Positions 23,477 through 35,467 of a DNA stretch of 64,000 nt are shown piece by piece. Both the position numbers and the translations under genes were made by a program. The stretch's first letter is position 1; every line of letters starts with the position of its first letter. Origin of the DNA: Stagonosporopsis chrysanthemi. Lineage: Eukaryota > Ascomycota > Dothideomycetes > Pleosporales > Didymellaceae. The notes beneath the pieces were generated by a model, which had not been told where the DNA came from, did not search any database, and saw nothing but the letters and a program-made list of their open reading frames with translations. The stretch spans positions 186,001 to 250,000 of the forward strand of contig JAFISE010000028.1 in NCBI GenBank assembly GCA_022560025.1, read 5' to 3'.

Positions 23477-24379
23477 AGTCTTCTCACCAGACTAATCCAA
23501 CTTCTTTTCTCAAACAATCTCTCCCACGCACGAAGTTACGGCCACAGGACAAATAACGAATCTCTGATCTAACCCTACGACATACATGTCCAACTTGGTT
23601 TACCACCACACGACAGCTCGTTTCACATTTGACTTCGCCGACGGAGAGGACACTTTTCGATGATACCCCGAGTAAGCATAATCTTACTCGTATTTCGGAT
23701 ACCCGAGACGGCATTCTGTTTGCAATGATGTGATCATTCGGCATTTGCATGATGATTTTTGGCTTGACGATTAGCATTGCGCCACCGGCTTTCAAGCCTA
23801 GGATATACCAGCTCGACGACCCGGGCGTTTGCACTCCTCTTATGATGTTCCTGAGCTTTTGTCTTTAGCGTTGAGTTGTGATACTTCGGTCTCATGCGGT
23901 AGTTTGATTTGAGCATAGTAATGGTTGGAAGTTGTTCATTCTGGCGCTGGACCATCTCTACTTCCGTATATAGTCTTCACAAATAAATCTACCATTGCTC
24001 TATATTTGCCGTTGGCTGCTGACGAAGCGGCTCAGATTTGTTCACACAGCAGATCTCCGACAGTTGTAAATGGCTCGTGTCTTGGTCAGGAAGACGTGAC
24101 GTCCCTGGTGGCCGGCCAATACAGTCGGAGGCTTTGATCATGACCTGGTATAAGGAAGCTTGGCGAAATAGTATCACTTAGTAAAATACTATTACTTAGT
24201 AAAATAGTAATTACTAGTTGCTGTCATCGATGATTATTCGAAAGTTACCTCATTGAGTAAGTCGCGCTTAGACCCCTGTCTAACGCTATACGCGTCGATC
24301 TCAAAGTTTTGGGACAGCCGTCACGCTTTGCCATCGTCCATCGCTGTCGCCTCAATTTGCCTCGAGTACCCCTTCGTCG
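23477..24379. other. Intergenic region
   Basis: About 0.9 kb between two genes on the same strand, presumably 3' UTR then promoter. No coding or RNA gene is seen. An AT-rich pair of direct repeats lies at 24174-24209. Confidence 0.5.
24174..24209. repeat. Pair of 18-bp direct repeats
   Basis: Two adjacent 18-bp copies of a (t/c)acttagtaaaata(c/g)ta-like unit differ at two positions. They lie about 170 bp upstream of the Mtf2-like start codon. Confidence 0.75.
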
Positions 24380-26050
24380 ATGTCTGCATGCTCGAATACC
24401 CTTCGAGCACTTTCTCGTTCCCGCTTACCCACAAATAAGACGCTCCTGCCGTTCCTGTATCAGACAGCCACGATCCAGCAATGGAAGCCTGCCGCCCAGC
24501 CCGTCGCACGCCGCAGTATCTCGCGCTACAGTCGCAAAGATGACCCAGCTGCGGATGAAATTCCCTTCGAGAGCAAAGACGAATTGCCCCCAGCACTAGA
24601 CGATCTAGAGCCCCCTCGCAAAACCACCATCACCAGCTCCGAGCGCGCTGCATTCGAGAAACTTTACAGGAAGTTCAACACCCGTGGCAATCGCAAGGAG
24701 GAGAAAGATCATGAAGTGGAGATTGATGCAATTGCCGACGAGTATTGGGAGCCTGATGAGGACGAAAAGAACCCTACAGCGAGCCTCGACAAAATCTTCG
24801 ACGAGGCCTTGAAAAAGAGTGCCACTGCACCGAGGCAATGGAATAGATCAAACGTAGAGCAGCTGGGAAGCAGGAAGCCAAAAGAGGACCTCCAGAGCAT
24901 GGCAGTGCACGTGCTGAAGGGGACGCGCCCTATTGAGATGGAGGCTCGAGACGTGCGTATGAGGAAAAAGGAAGAGACGAGCGCACAAGCTGCGCAGCTA
25001 AGGAAGATACGCATGCGCGAGCGCAAACGCATAGACGACCTTCTCTCGTCTGCGGAAACCGACCACGAGCTCTGGTCGACACTGGAAGCTGAGGTCTTCG
25101 AACAAGTGCGTCAACTAGATCTTGACAGCACCGCGCCGAAGCCAAATTCCAGGAAAGACAACCGCACTCGAAAAGGAAAACCCACCCCTGACTCAAAAAT
25201 CCTCTTCTCCAACTACCCACACCATCTCCTCACCGCGCTCACGACCCTGCGCACCCACTTCCCGGCCTCATCGTTTTCTCTCCTGATCCTCCCCAAGGTC
25301 AAAAGCCTCGGCCGCTCGTCCTTTGCCCTCGGCGCTACAACAGCGCTCTATACGCAGCTGCTGCGTACAGCCTGGCTGCAGCAATCGTCATACACACTGC
25401 TCACGTCGCTGCTCACCGAGATGCACAACGCCGCCATCGAGTTCAACTTCGACACGCTGATGCTGCTGGACCAGGTGATAAAGGAGTACGACATGGCGCG
25501 CAACGGCAGACTGGGCAGGGAAATGCAGATGGTGTACGGGATGGAGCAGTTTGGCGAGGGCATCAGGGCGATACGGAGGTGGCGCGCGGTCGTCGCGGAG
25601 AGGGTGGGTGTGGAGGATGGGAGGAGGGAGAAGGGCACTGTGCCTGTGCCGCGGAGACGGAAGGCGATGGGAGTGGATGAGGAGCACCATGTCCCGCTTA
25701 TTGAGGGCGTGAATGGTGCTCTGGGTGAGCTGGTTGCGCAGCCACCCGTTGAGCATGTTTCCGAGCCCGCGCCTCAGCAGGGTCTTGTCCACGACATCGA
25801 TCCGGGCGTCGGGTTTGGATTTTTGAGTGGTGGAGACTCTGCAGACACAATCATTGAAGACGGAAAAGTCAAAGTCCCAGCGGTAGAAGACATCGATAGA
25901 CCACAAGAGAAGGTGGCTGAGTCAGCAGAAGGGAAACTGCAGGACGAGGTCAGGGATGATAGGAAGGAAGAGGCTGGCAAAGACGCGGAGAATTCAGAGG
26001 CCGCAGCAAAGACTCTATCGGGCGAAACTATGCCGTGGATGCCGTCGTAG
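24380..26050 (+). CDS. Mtf2-like mitochondrial mRNA-processing protein
   Basis: A single exon of 556 aa. The N-terminus is Arg/Ser/Leu-rich with few acidic residues for ~50 aa (LRALSRSRLPTNK, VARRSISRYSRK), as in a mitochondrial presequence. A charged linker follows, with a region up to ~220 rich in Lys/Glu/Arg, then a conserved-looking helical domain (about 270-415) with KILFSNYPHHLLTALTTLR, SFSLLILPKVKSLGRSSFAL and FNFDTLMLLDQVIKEYDMAR. This pattern matches the Mtf2-like C-terminal domain of fungal proteins related to yeast Nam1/Mtf2, which couples mitochondrial transcription to mRNA handling. The last ~140 residues are acidic and poorly conserved-looking. It converges on UBR1 with a 254-nt gap. 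Confidence 0.75.
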   Translation: MSACSNTLRALSRSRLPTNKTLLPFLYQTATIQQWKPAAQPVARRSISRYSRKDDPAADEIPFESKDELPPALDDLEPPRKTTITSSERAAFEKLYRKFNTRGNRKEEKDHEVEIDAIADEYWEPDEDEKNPTASLDKIFDEALKKSATAPRQWNRSNVEQLGSRKPKEDLQSMAVHVLKGTRPIEMEARDVRMRKKEETSAQAAQLRKIRMRERKRIDDLLSSAETDHELWSTLEAEVFEQVRQLDLDSTAPKPNSRKDNRTRKGKPTPDSKILFSNYPHHLLTALTTLRTHFPASSFSLLILPKVKSLGRSSFALGATTALYTQLLRTAWLQQSSYTLLTSLLTEMHNAAIEFNFDTLMLLDQVIKEYDMARNGRLGREMQMVYGMEQFGEGIRAIRRWRAVVAERVGVEDGRREKGTVPVPRRRKAMGVDEEHHVPLIEGVNGALGELVAQPPVEHVSEPAPQQGLVHDIDPGVGFGFLSGGDSADTIIEDGKVKVPAVEDIDRPQEKVAESAEGKLQDEVRDDRKEEAGKDAENSEAAAKTLSGETMPWMPS

Positions 26051-26304
26051 GACTACTTGTAAGAATATGTACCAGCACAGTTGTAATCGGAAGACCCTCT
26101 ACACACATCTTGTATCATAACATGCGTGCTGTGTCACCACGGAGTGCAGCTTGATCACTCTTGGAGTCCACCATCTCATTGAAAGGCATGCCGTCAGCGA
26201 TATTGAGGGCGCATTTAATGATCCAAATGCCCAAGTGCCGCCCTGAGGATATACTACATCTTCAACAGCCTTCGACACTTCTGCCTCACTTGCACTACTC
26301 TTTA

Positions 26305-29300
26305 CTACAACGTCTCCCATCCGCCGTTGTTAATATCACCCTCCAGCTTCCTTGCAATCAGGCTCTGAATGCCGCCCTCAAGCCACACCTTGCGAAGCAG
26401 GGCGTCGTACCTCTTCTGGTTGAGGAACAGCTGCTGGTGGCGCCTGAGCGTGGGGTCAACCTCGCCGTGTTTGTCAAGGTAGGGAGCGACAGCCCAGGTG
26501 CCGTGGTTCTTATTGAGGAAGAGGACCATGCATTTGCGGATATGGACGAAGATGCCTATCTGGCCACCACATCTGTCGCGGATCAGCATATATTCTCTGG
26601 GCAACGTAGGACAGTCTTGGACTGAGATGGAAGACTTACTTGGTAAGGTGCTGATTGCAGCCGCCCCTCTGGCCCTTGCCTGTCATACAGCACACAGCCT
26701 GAGAGCACATGATCTCACCACAGAACAAGCAAAGAGCTGGATCCGTAAGCTCTTTGCCCGTAGTTGGACACTTCCTGCGCATGGCCTCGTCGGTGAGTGT
26801 ATCATAATTCTTAGGCAGGCCTACGAGTTCAAAGATGGCAGGATGGGACAGCGAGATGGTCGGGCCTAAGGGTTGAATACCCGCTTGAGCCCACAATAGG
26901 TGCCTTATCCAGCCGCCAACGATCGACCGTGTAATATGGCCAGCATTTGAGCGAGTGGAGAAAGACGAAAAGATCTCGTGGAGGGAAGGAAGACGGAGAA
27001 GTGTAGTAAGACGAGAGAGTTCGGACTCGTCGACCTGGTCCATGGACGTGGCGGGCAGCTCAATACCGTAGCGGATGTGCATGAGAATTGCAGCTTTACG
27101 GAGGAATGGAAGAGCGTAGGATGAAATCATGGTATGCATGAAGTAGACAAAGTTGGGGTTCTTGAAATGTTCGGGAACGGGCATATTGTCGATGTCCAGC
27201 GATGCTGGTGAGTCTTCCATACTGGCGACGTTGAAGACGGTGCAGACGAAGAACAGGATGTCGTTCATCTGTTCAGCGTTGAGGAGCCCGCTACTGAGTT
27301 TCTCTGAGTTCACAAAGCGCTCAGGCTGCTGGAGGTGTGGTGTAGTCTGCTGATTACTGGTGGTCTGGGTGTAGGCAAGGACAACGCGGGCCATCTCTGC
27401 CAAGTAACATAAGCGCAAGACATGATGAACGTCGAGGCCTGTAGCAGGTACAATGCCTGCCGCGCATTGCGTAAGGAAGACGAACGGATCCTGACACAAG
27501 AGAGGCGTGACGGTCTTCAGTTCCAGGGGCAGGACCTCGGGATCAAAAATGCCAGGGTGACCAACAAACAGTTGACGGATCTGCTCAAACTGGGTGCGGC
27601 GGTACTCTACCTCAGTAAAGTTTGATCCTTGACTTCCAAGGCTTCCGACAGCAATGTATGATGACACGGTCTCCGACAAGATCTGAAGATGAGTCAATGT
27701 CTGCGGAGAGATCTTGTCTATCAATGTGCCCCTGATGAAGTCCGACTGCACTCCACGTTGGGCGATTTCTACAGCAGAAATCGTGTAACCCAAGGCCTGC
27801 GTAAGTGCGTCTGTGTGTGTCAAGTCTTCGAAGTCACCGCCCGTTACAGAGGGTCGATGTGCAAAAGCAGAGGGGACGTTGTTCGATACAAGGGTATCTC
27901 GCAGTCTCTGATACACTTTGAAGAGCTCCGTCATTGGCGTAACCGGCATGACCGGCTCTGGCTCTGGCTCTCGCGCGGCTCCCGATGTGAAAGCTGGAAT
28001 TGAGAACTGGTGTCGATGCGGTAATGCTGGTGCAGCTTGCGCGGGTGGTGGAAAGACAGGGGCCCTTACAAGATCCGGAAGGAGACTCGCAATGTTCTGA
28101 ACGAAGTCTTGTTGGCCATATTCAAACAGCGCCTTCTGATCATGACCAAGTTCTGCAGCTGACAACTTGCCCCTATCGTCCTCAAAAGACTTGTGCATCG
28201 TTGCTATGTCAGTCTCAAGCCACTGAGCGAACGGTTTCGTTGTCTCAAGTGCACCAGGATGAAGTATTTTCTTTGGCCTCCAAATGATCGGTAGAAACAT
28301 GTTGCCCAGAGCTTTACAAAGGGGGCACATGAACTCCTTGAATTCCGGGCGTTCAGGATGATTCCTTGCAATCTGACCGACATGTCTGCGCTGAGTTGCC
28401 TGGAGGTAGACCTCGAAACATGCATAGTGCATGATGTGTCCACAACCACTAGACACGGGGCCGGATTTTACGCTTGCACGGGGGAAGCCTTTGCCGAGAG
28501 TCTGCCTCTCTGTCGCAATACGCTCTCCACTAGCATTGATCTTTTCCACAGTCTGACGATTCTTGCCGGAGACTCCAAACGGTCGAATGTCGTCCGCCGA
28601 ACGATCAAGACTAATAGGCGTTTGAGTTACTTCATCCACCCACTCCTCGTCGTGTAGATCGGTCTGGCGAAGTATACGGCTTTCGGAGACATAGCCGAAT
28701 GTTCCATACAGCTTTTGATCGTTTGTCTCTTCTTGACAGAGAATACACGTGCCTGAGGGATACTTGAAAGTTTTCTCTTGCTCGACCAAGCCGCCGTCTT
28801 CGTCCTCGAGGTCGCTAAAATCGTCTTCTCCCCAGTCGAAGTCTTGATTGGCCATGAATTGTCCTTGCTGCTCTTTGAAGGCTGCCATGACCTTGGCTTG
28901 TCGTTCAAGGGCCTGCTTCTTCTTCAGTTCCTTCTCCTCTAGTCCAAAGCTAGCTGGCGATGCAGTGTCCATTCTATCAGTCGGTACGTTGAGTGCCGCG
29001 GCTGCCACGATGAATTTGTGCTGTTGGCGCTGCTTCAATCGGTGTAGGATCAGCCCGATCTTAGGTTCACAACCTTTGTACTCTTCTTTCTCCTGGATAG
29101 CTAGAAGAAGCGAGAGAATAGTTGGGCGCGCGGGAATGCCAGCATTCGCCGACTTTGTCAGGGTGGAAGCCACAAAAGAATCTGGCATATCCTCCGCCCA
29201 GTCGCGTTGCTCGGTTTTGTCCTCAAGGATAGCGACAAGAAGTAACTGAAGCACAAACTGTATATACGCTTCTACGCGTGTAGCAGGTATGTTTGGAGTA

Positions 29301-32300
29301 GCCGCCGCCGCTTGTAGGCCGTAGCCCAGGAGATAATACATAATCTGGGTGAACAACGGTGTTCTCGTGAAGCCAGATATGTTTTGGAAAAGTCCGGATG
29401 TTATGGGTCGAAGTGTAGGTTCGAAAACAATATCGCTGGCCTGCTTGCCCGTCTTTTTGGCTTTGTGGTTTCGGTAGATGGTTTCGGCTTCTTCTCTTTG
29501 ATTTCGGTTATACTGATGGACGTAGGGGTCGATGAGGTCCAGGTACTGCTCCCTCAATTCAAAAGTACCACTATCTGACAAGCCTTCAGGTGCTCGGAAT
29601 CTTGTCATCTCATTAAGGACTCCGGGGAACTCATCCATATTCTGAATTCGATCTGACAACCGTGCGGTCATGTCGGAGAAAGAGAGAGGCTTGAAACACA
29701 GTACATGCGCAATGTCTCGTCGCATGGCAGCGAGATGTGATTCGCTGTTGTCCTCGGTAGGAAGAAGGCAGGTACGATCGCTGAGAAGCATGATGAGGAG
29801 GTGTACAAAGTCTTCGACTACGTCGATAGCCTGGGTATCCTCGAACCCGTGGTGACTAGTTTCGTACTTTCCAGACATCCACCCCGTAAGGCCGTACCTG
29901 TCGATCATTGAAGCCAAGAAAACTGAAGGGTTACACAGGACCAGGGCGGATTGGAGAAGGAAGAGATCCCTTTGGTGGCAGACGTCTCTCTGTGAAACAC
30001 TCCTGTACTGGTTCATCTGATGTCGCAACGTGATCCCGTTCCTGACCCAGATCCCTGCTCGCATTTGAGCTAGCCATGCGCACACTCGAAGAGGGAAGTC
30101 AAAGACGGCAAGCAGATAATCCTCAGGTCGGTGAGAAGGAATAGCAGCCGAGTTCGAGCGGATTTGCAGCTCATCACGTGTAAAATGAAGCAACTGTCGC
30201 ACGTGATCTGGCGGCATACTTCTTGCTTGGTCGATCAACCATGACAATGTGTAGTGGAGAGCATGGTGGAAACTCATATGTTCCTTCGCAACAACATAGT
30301 CCACAACCTTGTAATTGGGTCCATAGAACGTTGCTGGCTCGGTATCAAACTCGAAAACTTCCAGAGTCTTGAATTTGGTTTCGCCCTTGAGTTCGGCCTG
30401 GTCAAAACGCCTGCGTTCAGCACCTAACGAGTTTATCGTCACCACTTCTGCTGTAGCTCGGATAGCTCGACAAATGTTCGTGGCATCTTCATTGTTCTTC
30501 CATGCAAATGCATCCGCAAAGTGTCTGCACAGCTTGTTGATTTCCCTAGTGATAAGGGATGCGCTGATCCAAGCTTCCGATTCAAATTCCAAGTGCTCGC
30601 CCACAGCACGTTGGTTGGGGCATATGCCTTGATGGAGTTTAACCAGGTCCAAGAATTGCAGAAGATATCGCGGCTGTTCACGGATCTTGTCTTGCACAAA
30701 TTCTGACGCCAACAAATACTTTGTATCCATGAAGAAATGATGCAACCGTCGATTTGTCACAGCCCCTTGCTCGAATGCCAGTGTAGCTTTCGGATCGATG
30801 TTTGCTGGGTAACCGACTTGGCGGGTAGTTAGGAAAGTGTAGAGAATCGCGAGCAAGTTCGTGAGGAAGTTCCCACGCTCCACTACTTCTGAAGTAATCG
30901 ATGGCGTTGTCAACATCTGCAGTGACAAATTGATGATGGAATGATCCGGCTCCCTATCGGCAATGAGGAACAGCTGTGCAAGGCCAGTGTACACACCAGC
31001 GAAACGTAGACCAAGCAGGCGTTTGAATTCTGGAATTGACACCACAGTGCTGATGAAGACGTCACGAATTCCAACGCGAAGTTGTTTCCACATACGCAGA
31101 TCGTACAGAATGAGGCGGTCGAGACGAAGGCGTTGCCAAAGATCCTCGTGGGCAGGCGTTCCAGGTCGTCGGCCATACCCATCTGGCTTCTCAACCCAGT
31201 ATTGCGGAGGCCGTGACGGTCTCATGGGCAGGGACCGTGTGTGGGGCGTTCCAGGAACGGCCATCAGAGGCTCAACGTGGCTCAATGAAGGTGCGCCCAC
31301 GAGGGGCTCGCTGTCGGATTCTGCTGGGGTGTCACTCTGTTCATGCCGTGCTCTCTGGCCTGCTGAGAATTGCGAAGGTGCAGGAGGCGGTGGAGGTGGA
31401 GCAGGATAACCCGCCAATGTAGCTTCCGATGTCTCTAGTGCCTCATCTGCGCTCTCGAACGCCTCCATTTCTACGTCTCCGTCATTGTCCTGAGCGCCAA
31501 CCTCGTCGATGTCCATCTCCTCGCCGGCATCTGCAGTGGCTTCTGCTTCATCATCGCCGTCGTCAAACTCGTCGTCTGAAGCTGTCGTATCTTCATTTCT
31601 ACCAGCTGTGCGCTGTCGGCGTATCCTGATGATCTGAGGTCGCCGGGCAATAGGTACGATTCCTCGAAAAAAGCTCCTTTCTTCGTTCTCTCTATCCTCG
31701 AGTTCGTGATCGTCCAGGCCGTCTTTGCCGATGCTCTCGTTGGATGCTGCGCTGCCGACGCGCCATGGCTTGAGCATCTCCTCACAGATTGTGCGCCGCA
31801 GGACCTGATGGTCATCGCCCACACTGCACCCAGCAATGTCCGAGATCCAATCAACGATGGCACCACCCATCATTTCTCTAAAGGTGTCTCGTGCGGACCG
31901 GATGGTCACAGTCAATTTAATTTCCTCGATGACCTTGGCCATACGAAGAAGTTCCTTCAAATCTGACCGGTACACAACAGCGCTACGGCCGACATCGTTG
32001 ACTTCATGGGCTTTCGCGAGACCAAACGCCTGCTTTTGTTTGCAAGCACGGGCAACTTGCTCCTGAACGTCGGTGACGGTATGTTTCTCGTCGTTCCAGA
32101 GAACCAGACAGTATTCTTGACCTTCCCTGGGTTGATCGCCTGGCTCATACCATTTCGAGGTTAGGCGAGAGTTGCGTTCGTCTTGCAAGACTGACTCTTC
32201 GGTCTTGGGCAGACGCAGCTGTTCGGGCGAGCAGGAGAAGACATCGATGAGGTAGTCCAGAGCTCTGGCAATAGTCATGCGCACGCTCTCAAGCACTTCG

Positions 32301-32830
32301 TCAGGCACTGAGGAGCCCTCCTTTGCTTTCCCAGCTGCCTTGCCGGTCGGCTCTGTGTCGGGTGAATGTATGTTGCAGTGCATAGGCCGGGCCCATGCTT
32401 CCTCGTCGCCACAGTCGCAGCAACCCGAGTTCCCAGGCGAGACACTTACAAAGACCTGGTGGCCTTCGTGGTCCGAGGCGTCGAAGCAGCGCGCACAAAG
32501 GACGCACGTGTCATCGGCCGCGCATGTCTTGCAGCGATATGTGCCCTCGCCGTTCTTCAAGATGTGACCGCATGGCTTCCCCCTTGCTGCAGCGGTGTAC
32601 TCGGCGCCTTCAATGGCACCTTGGGCGTCTCGCAGGCTCCATGGCTTCTCCGGGTCGACGGGCAGACCTGAGGGGAAGAAGAGCGGAATGTGGGCTTCGC
32701 GGCCAGCGAGGGAGCGGAAGAGGACGGCGCGCAGGTCTCTGTCTGCTTCTGCAGTGTACCGGTAGTTGTGGCGTTGGGGCAGTTCACGCAGGTTGCGGCA
32801 GAGCTCCTGCTCCGGCGGCGATATGTACAT
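26305..32830 (-). CDS. UBR1: E3 ubiquitin-protein ligase UBR1 (N-recognin)
   Basis: Exons on the minus strand are 32830-26640 and 26596-26305, giving 2,160 aa. It recognises N-terminal degrons and ubiquitinates the substrates with an E2 (Rad6/Ubc2). A UBR box lies at about 86-157 (CGHILKNGEGTYRC, CARCFDASDH, SPGNSGCCDCGDEEAW). A ClpS-like N-domain follows (YCLVLWNDEKHTVTDVQEQV). A RING-H2 region sits in the C-terminal third (CILCQEE, then SGCGHIMHYACFEVYL and CPLCKALGN), and the C-terminal cap has CPTTGKELTDPALCLFCG then GCNQH. A 43-nt intron near the 3' end is needed to reach the cap end DRCGGQIGIFVHIRKC. The frame stays open for 67 more codons upstream of 32830; MYISPPEQEL fits family N-termini better. 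The first exon is 6.2 kb without an intron. Confidence 0.95.
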
Positions 32831-33528
32831 GGCGCGCGCCCGCTGTCGATGGCGGAGGTAGGATGCAGCGGGGCGGGCTGTCGATGCGCGCTGGAGGGGA
32901 ACGTGGGCTGGTAGACAGGAGGCAGCGTGGCGTGGGGAAGGTGCTATTACTAAGGCGGTGGACCTGCCACGGCGTAGGGAAGGTGCAGCCTGGCGTTGGT
33001 CGCAGGGTGATTGCGTAGTCTGGCGAGGCAAGTGGCAGGTGAAAGTTGTGAGCTATGTCATCGCGGCCAAAGCATAAAGAAGCCGCCGTGTCCGCAGCAG
33101 CAGTGGTCAGCGCGTCGCAAAGCAGTCCCAAGTTGGCAGTGCGTTTGCCTCACACGTTCATATTCAGGGCAGCTATCAGTTTTCTGGTGGTGGCATGCGC
33201 TCTGCGCGTCTGATTCACAACAACGGGTTGGCCCTGCAGCACCGGCAGCAGCCCTGCAGATCACATGTACTGGTGCACTGTTCACAAACACGCCGATGAA
33301 ACACAGCAACCACACCAGCCTCCAGATACCTGCCACACACCACAGATGGCGAGGCAGTGGTGAAGCAAGCGTGCGCGCCGCGGTGCAAAGAAAAGGGTCG
33401 CTTGAATGATCAGCACTAGATCGTGGTATTGTGCAAGCTGTAGAATACACCCCAATGTACAGTGCCCTCTTGAAGAAGCGTGGGAAAGATGCGTCTATGT
33501 CATGTCTGTTCGGGCCTTCCAGTGCACT
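32831..33528. other. UBR1 promoter and QCR9 3' region
   Basis: About 700 bp between the UBR1 start and the QCR9 stop, both on the minus strand. It should hold the UBR1 promoter. Part of it remains open in the UBR1 frame (to 33031). No other gene is recognised. Confidence 0.5.
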
Positions 33529-33956
33529 TTACTCGTCGTCCTCTGCGGCCTCGAGGTATCGCTGCTTGACATCCTTCCACTGGCGCTGTCCACTCGGTTA
33601 GCTTTGGCTTGCCGGATTGGGAGGCTGCACGTACGCCGCGGTTCAGGTTGTCCCAGATGCGGTCGGAGCCGGTGTCGAAAGCCCTGTGTCCAGTCTTAGT
33701 GCTGCTCTCACGCCGCCTCGCAGGCCGGGATTGCGACATACAGCTGCATGCCGAAGGCAGCGGCGAAAACGGTGCCAAGAAGAGTGACGTTACTCCTGAT
33801 GATGGCGCTGCAGGCGACTGTCAGCAAGGTGCGGCCGGGCGGTCAGGGGAGAGGGAGAGGGAGGCTTGCTTATAGACGGTGTTCGCGAACTGCAGACGGG
33901 CGCTGTTAGCAGGGCTCGGTGCCGCGGAAGGTCGTCAATTGACTTACGCCGGCCAT
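33529..33956 (-). CDS. QCR9: Cytochrome bc1 complex subunit 9 (Qcr9/UQCR10)
   Basis: Five small exons on the minus strand, 33956-33948, 33889-33870, 33807-33742, 33683-33635 and 33585-33529, total 201 nt and encode 66 aa. The product is the small inner-membrane subunit of complex III. The protein begins MAGFANTVYNAIIRSN, has one membrane segment (TLLGTVFAAAFGMQL), then AFDTGSDRIWDNLNRGRQW and WKDVKQRYLEAAEDDE, matching fungal Qcr9 along its whole length. Introns 1, 3 and 4 are GT-AG (gtaagt, gtatgt, gtacgt). The second (33869-33808) has a GC donor (gcaagc), the only choice that keeps the frame. The first two exons are only 9 and 20 nt, which is why no long frame shows here. Confidence 0.9.
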
Positions 33957-34386
33957 TGTGAAGGTGGTTGCGGAGCTCGAAAGGCTGCGGAGACAGATGT
34001 GGTGGTGCTGCTGCTGCTGCGGGTTGGCGAGTTGAGGTTTCTCGGAGAGCGGGCTTGAGGAGTTGTATGTACTAAGCAGACCAAGCCGTGTTTGATTGGC
34101 TGGGCGAGCAAGAAGCCTGCGCGCGCCCGAGTTTCTCAACCCTCACCTGAATTTCCCCACGACACCAACACCGCGCGGTGAGCACGCCGAGGGGCTCCAG
34201 CGCCCGCAGACCTGCACAGTGCATCCTACAGCACACATCGACCAAAGGCCAATCTCGCCTCGTACGCAGCAGCAGCTCCTCGCCCCCCGCACGCACGCAC
34301 GCACGCACGACGACACGCAACCCGCCGCGACCCCACCTGCCTTGCTCTTCCCTTTGCAGCACCCGTGATCGCCCTCCACCACCAAC
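33957..34386. promoter_or_regulatory. Divergent promoter, QCR9 / PYM
   Basis: A 430-bp gap between divergent start codons. The PYM-proximal part is C-rich and includes a (GCAC)n microsatellite at about 34289-34308, likely in the PYM leader. No coding content is seen. Confidence 0.55.
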
Positions 34387-34968
34387 ATGCCTTCGGTCGA
34401 GACCAACCCGGTTTCTCGCGCAGGGATCGCCACCTCTGCCACTGGCGAGCGTCACATTCCATCTTCAGTGCGCGCTGATGGCTCCGTCCGCAAAGAAATT
34501 CGCGTGCGCCCAGGCTATCGTCCCCCAGAAGACGTGGAGCTCTACAAGAACAGGACAGCGGAAGGCTTTAGGAATAGAGCCAAGGCTGGTGTGCCAGGCG
34601 CCGAGAGCCTGAAGAAGGACGACGACCCAGCCAAGGCCAGCAACGCAGCCAACAAAAATACTAAGCGCAGAGAAGCGAGGAAAAAGGCTGCAGCTGAGAA
34701 AGAAGAGGAGACACCTAATGCACCTGTCAAGGCTGCTGAGCCCGCCGAGCCGGCCAAGTCCGTTGATACGGAGGCCAACAAGGAGAAGGAGGCGAAGAAG
34801 CTGGTCAAAAAGCTGCGACAGGCTCGGGAGCTGAAGGACAAGAAAGAAAAGGGCGAGGGGTTGTTGCCGGAACAGTTCGAAAAGGTCATCAAGATCAATG
34901 AGTTGGTCAGACAATTGGAGAAGCTCGGCTTCGATGCTCAAGGCGAGAAGAAGCCCACTGAGACCTGA
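34387..34968 (+). CDS. PYM homologue, partner of Y14-Mago (exon junction complex disassembly)
   Basis: A single exon of 193 aa. PYM/WIBG binds Mago-Y14 through its N-terminus and releases exon junction complexes from translated mRNA in the cytoplasm. The diagnostic N-terminal block is clear: GERHIPSSVRADGSVRKEIR followed by VRPGYRPPEDVELYKNR (about residues 20-57). The middle is Lys/Ala/Glu-rich (KRREARKKAAAEKEEE), and the C-terminal helix KKLVKKLRQARELKDKKEKG with the end NELVRQLEKLG matches the conserved PYM tail. A protein of the exon junction pathway fits the intron-rich genes around it. Confidence 0.9.
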   Translation: MPSVETNPVSRAGIATSATGERHIPSSVRADGSVRKEIRVRPGYRPPEDVELYKNRTAEGFRNRAKAGVPGAESLKKDDDPAKASNAANKNTKRREARKKAAAEKEEETPNAPVKAAEPAEPAKSVDTEANKEKEAKKLVKKLRQARELKDKKEKGEGLLPEQFEKVIKINELVRQLEKLGFDAQGEKKPTET

Positions 34969-35467
34969 GGCTCCTCCCAGCATCCTGCATCACCATATCA
35001 CGTCGTAGGAACGCTCCCGGCCTCCCAACGACCAGGCCAAACCGACGTAGTGGCGCTCGTCGGCATTCGCCTTCCATGTGTTACCACACGCCGCCTGTGC
35101 CAGTAACATTACAGCAAAGCTCTTAGCCTAAAGTGGTTGGTTCGTCCAGGCTCTGCTATCGACAGATCAACATCACATCTGCTACAACAAAACTTTTGTC
35201 ACGATTGATGACTTTGCAGATGCAGCCAGACTCTCGGTCGTTACCGCTAAGCTGCTCCAACAATTTCCAGGAAAGGACACTCCCATATGCCTATCTGGTG
35301 TCGGCGTATTGCTGTGTTTGGCATCTATTACCTTAGCAGAAGACAACGTATCCAACGACAATCGAGCAAATAGTCATACACGGATCAACTAGCCAGTCTC
35401 TTGCATAAAACCTTGTTGCAATTGCTTACGAACGTAGGTATTATACTGTACCCTCCTCTTCCATACC
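34969..35467. other. Convergent intergenic region
   Basis: About 500 nt between two convergent stop codons. It should contain both 3' UTRs; nothing else is recognised. Confidence 0.5.
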
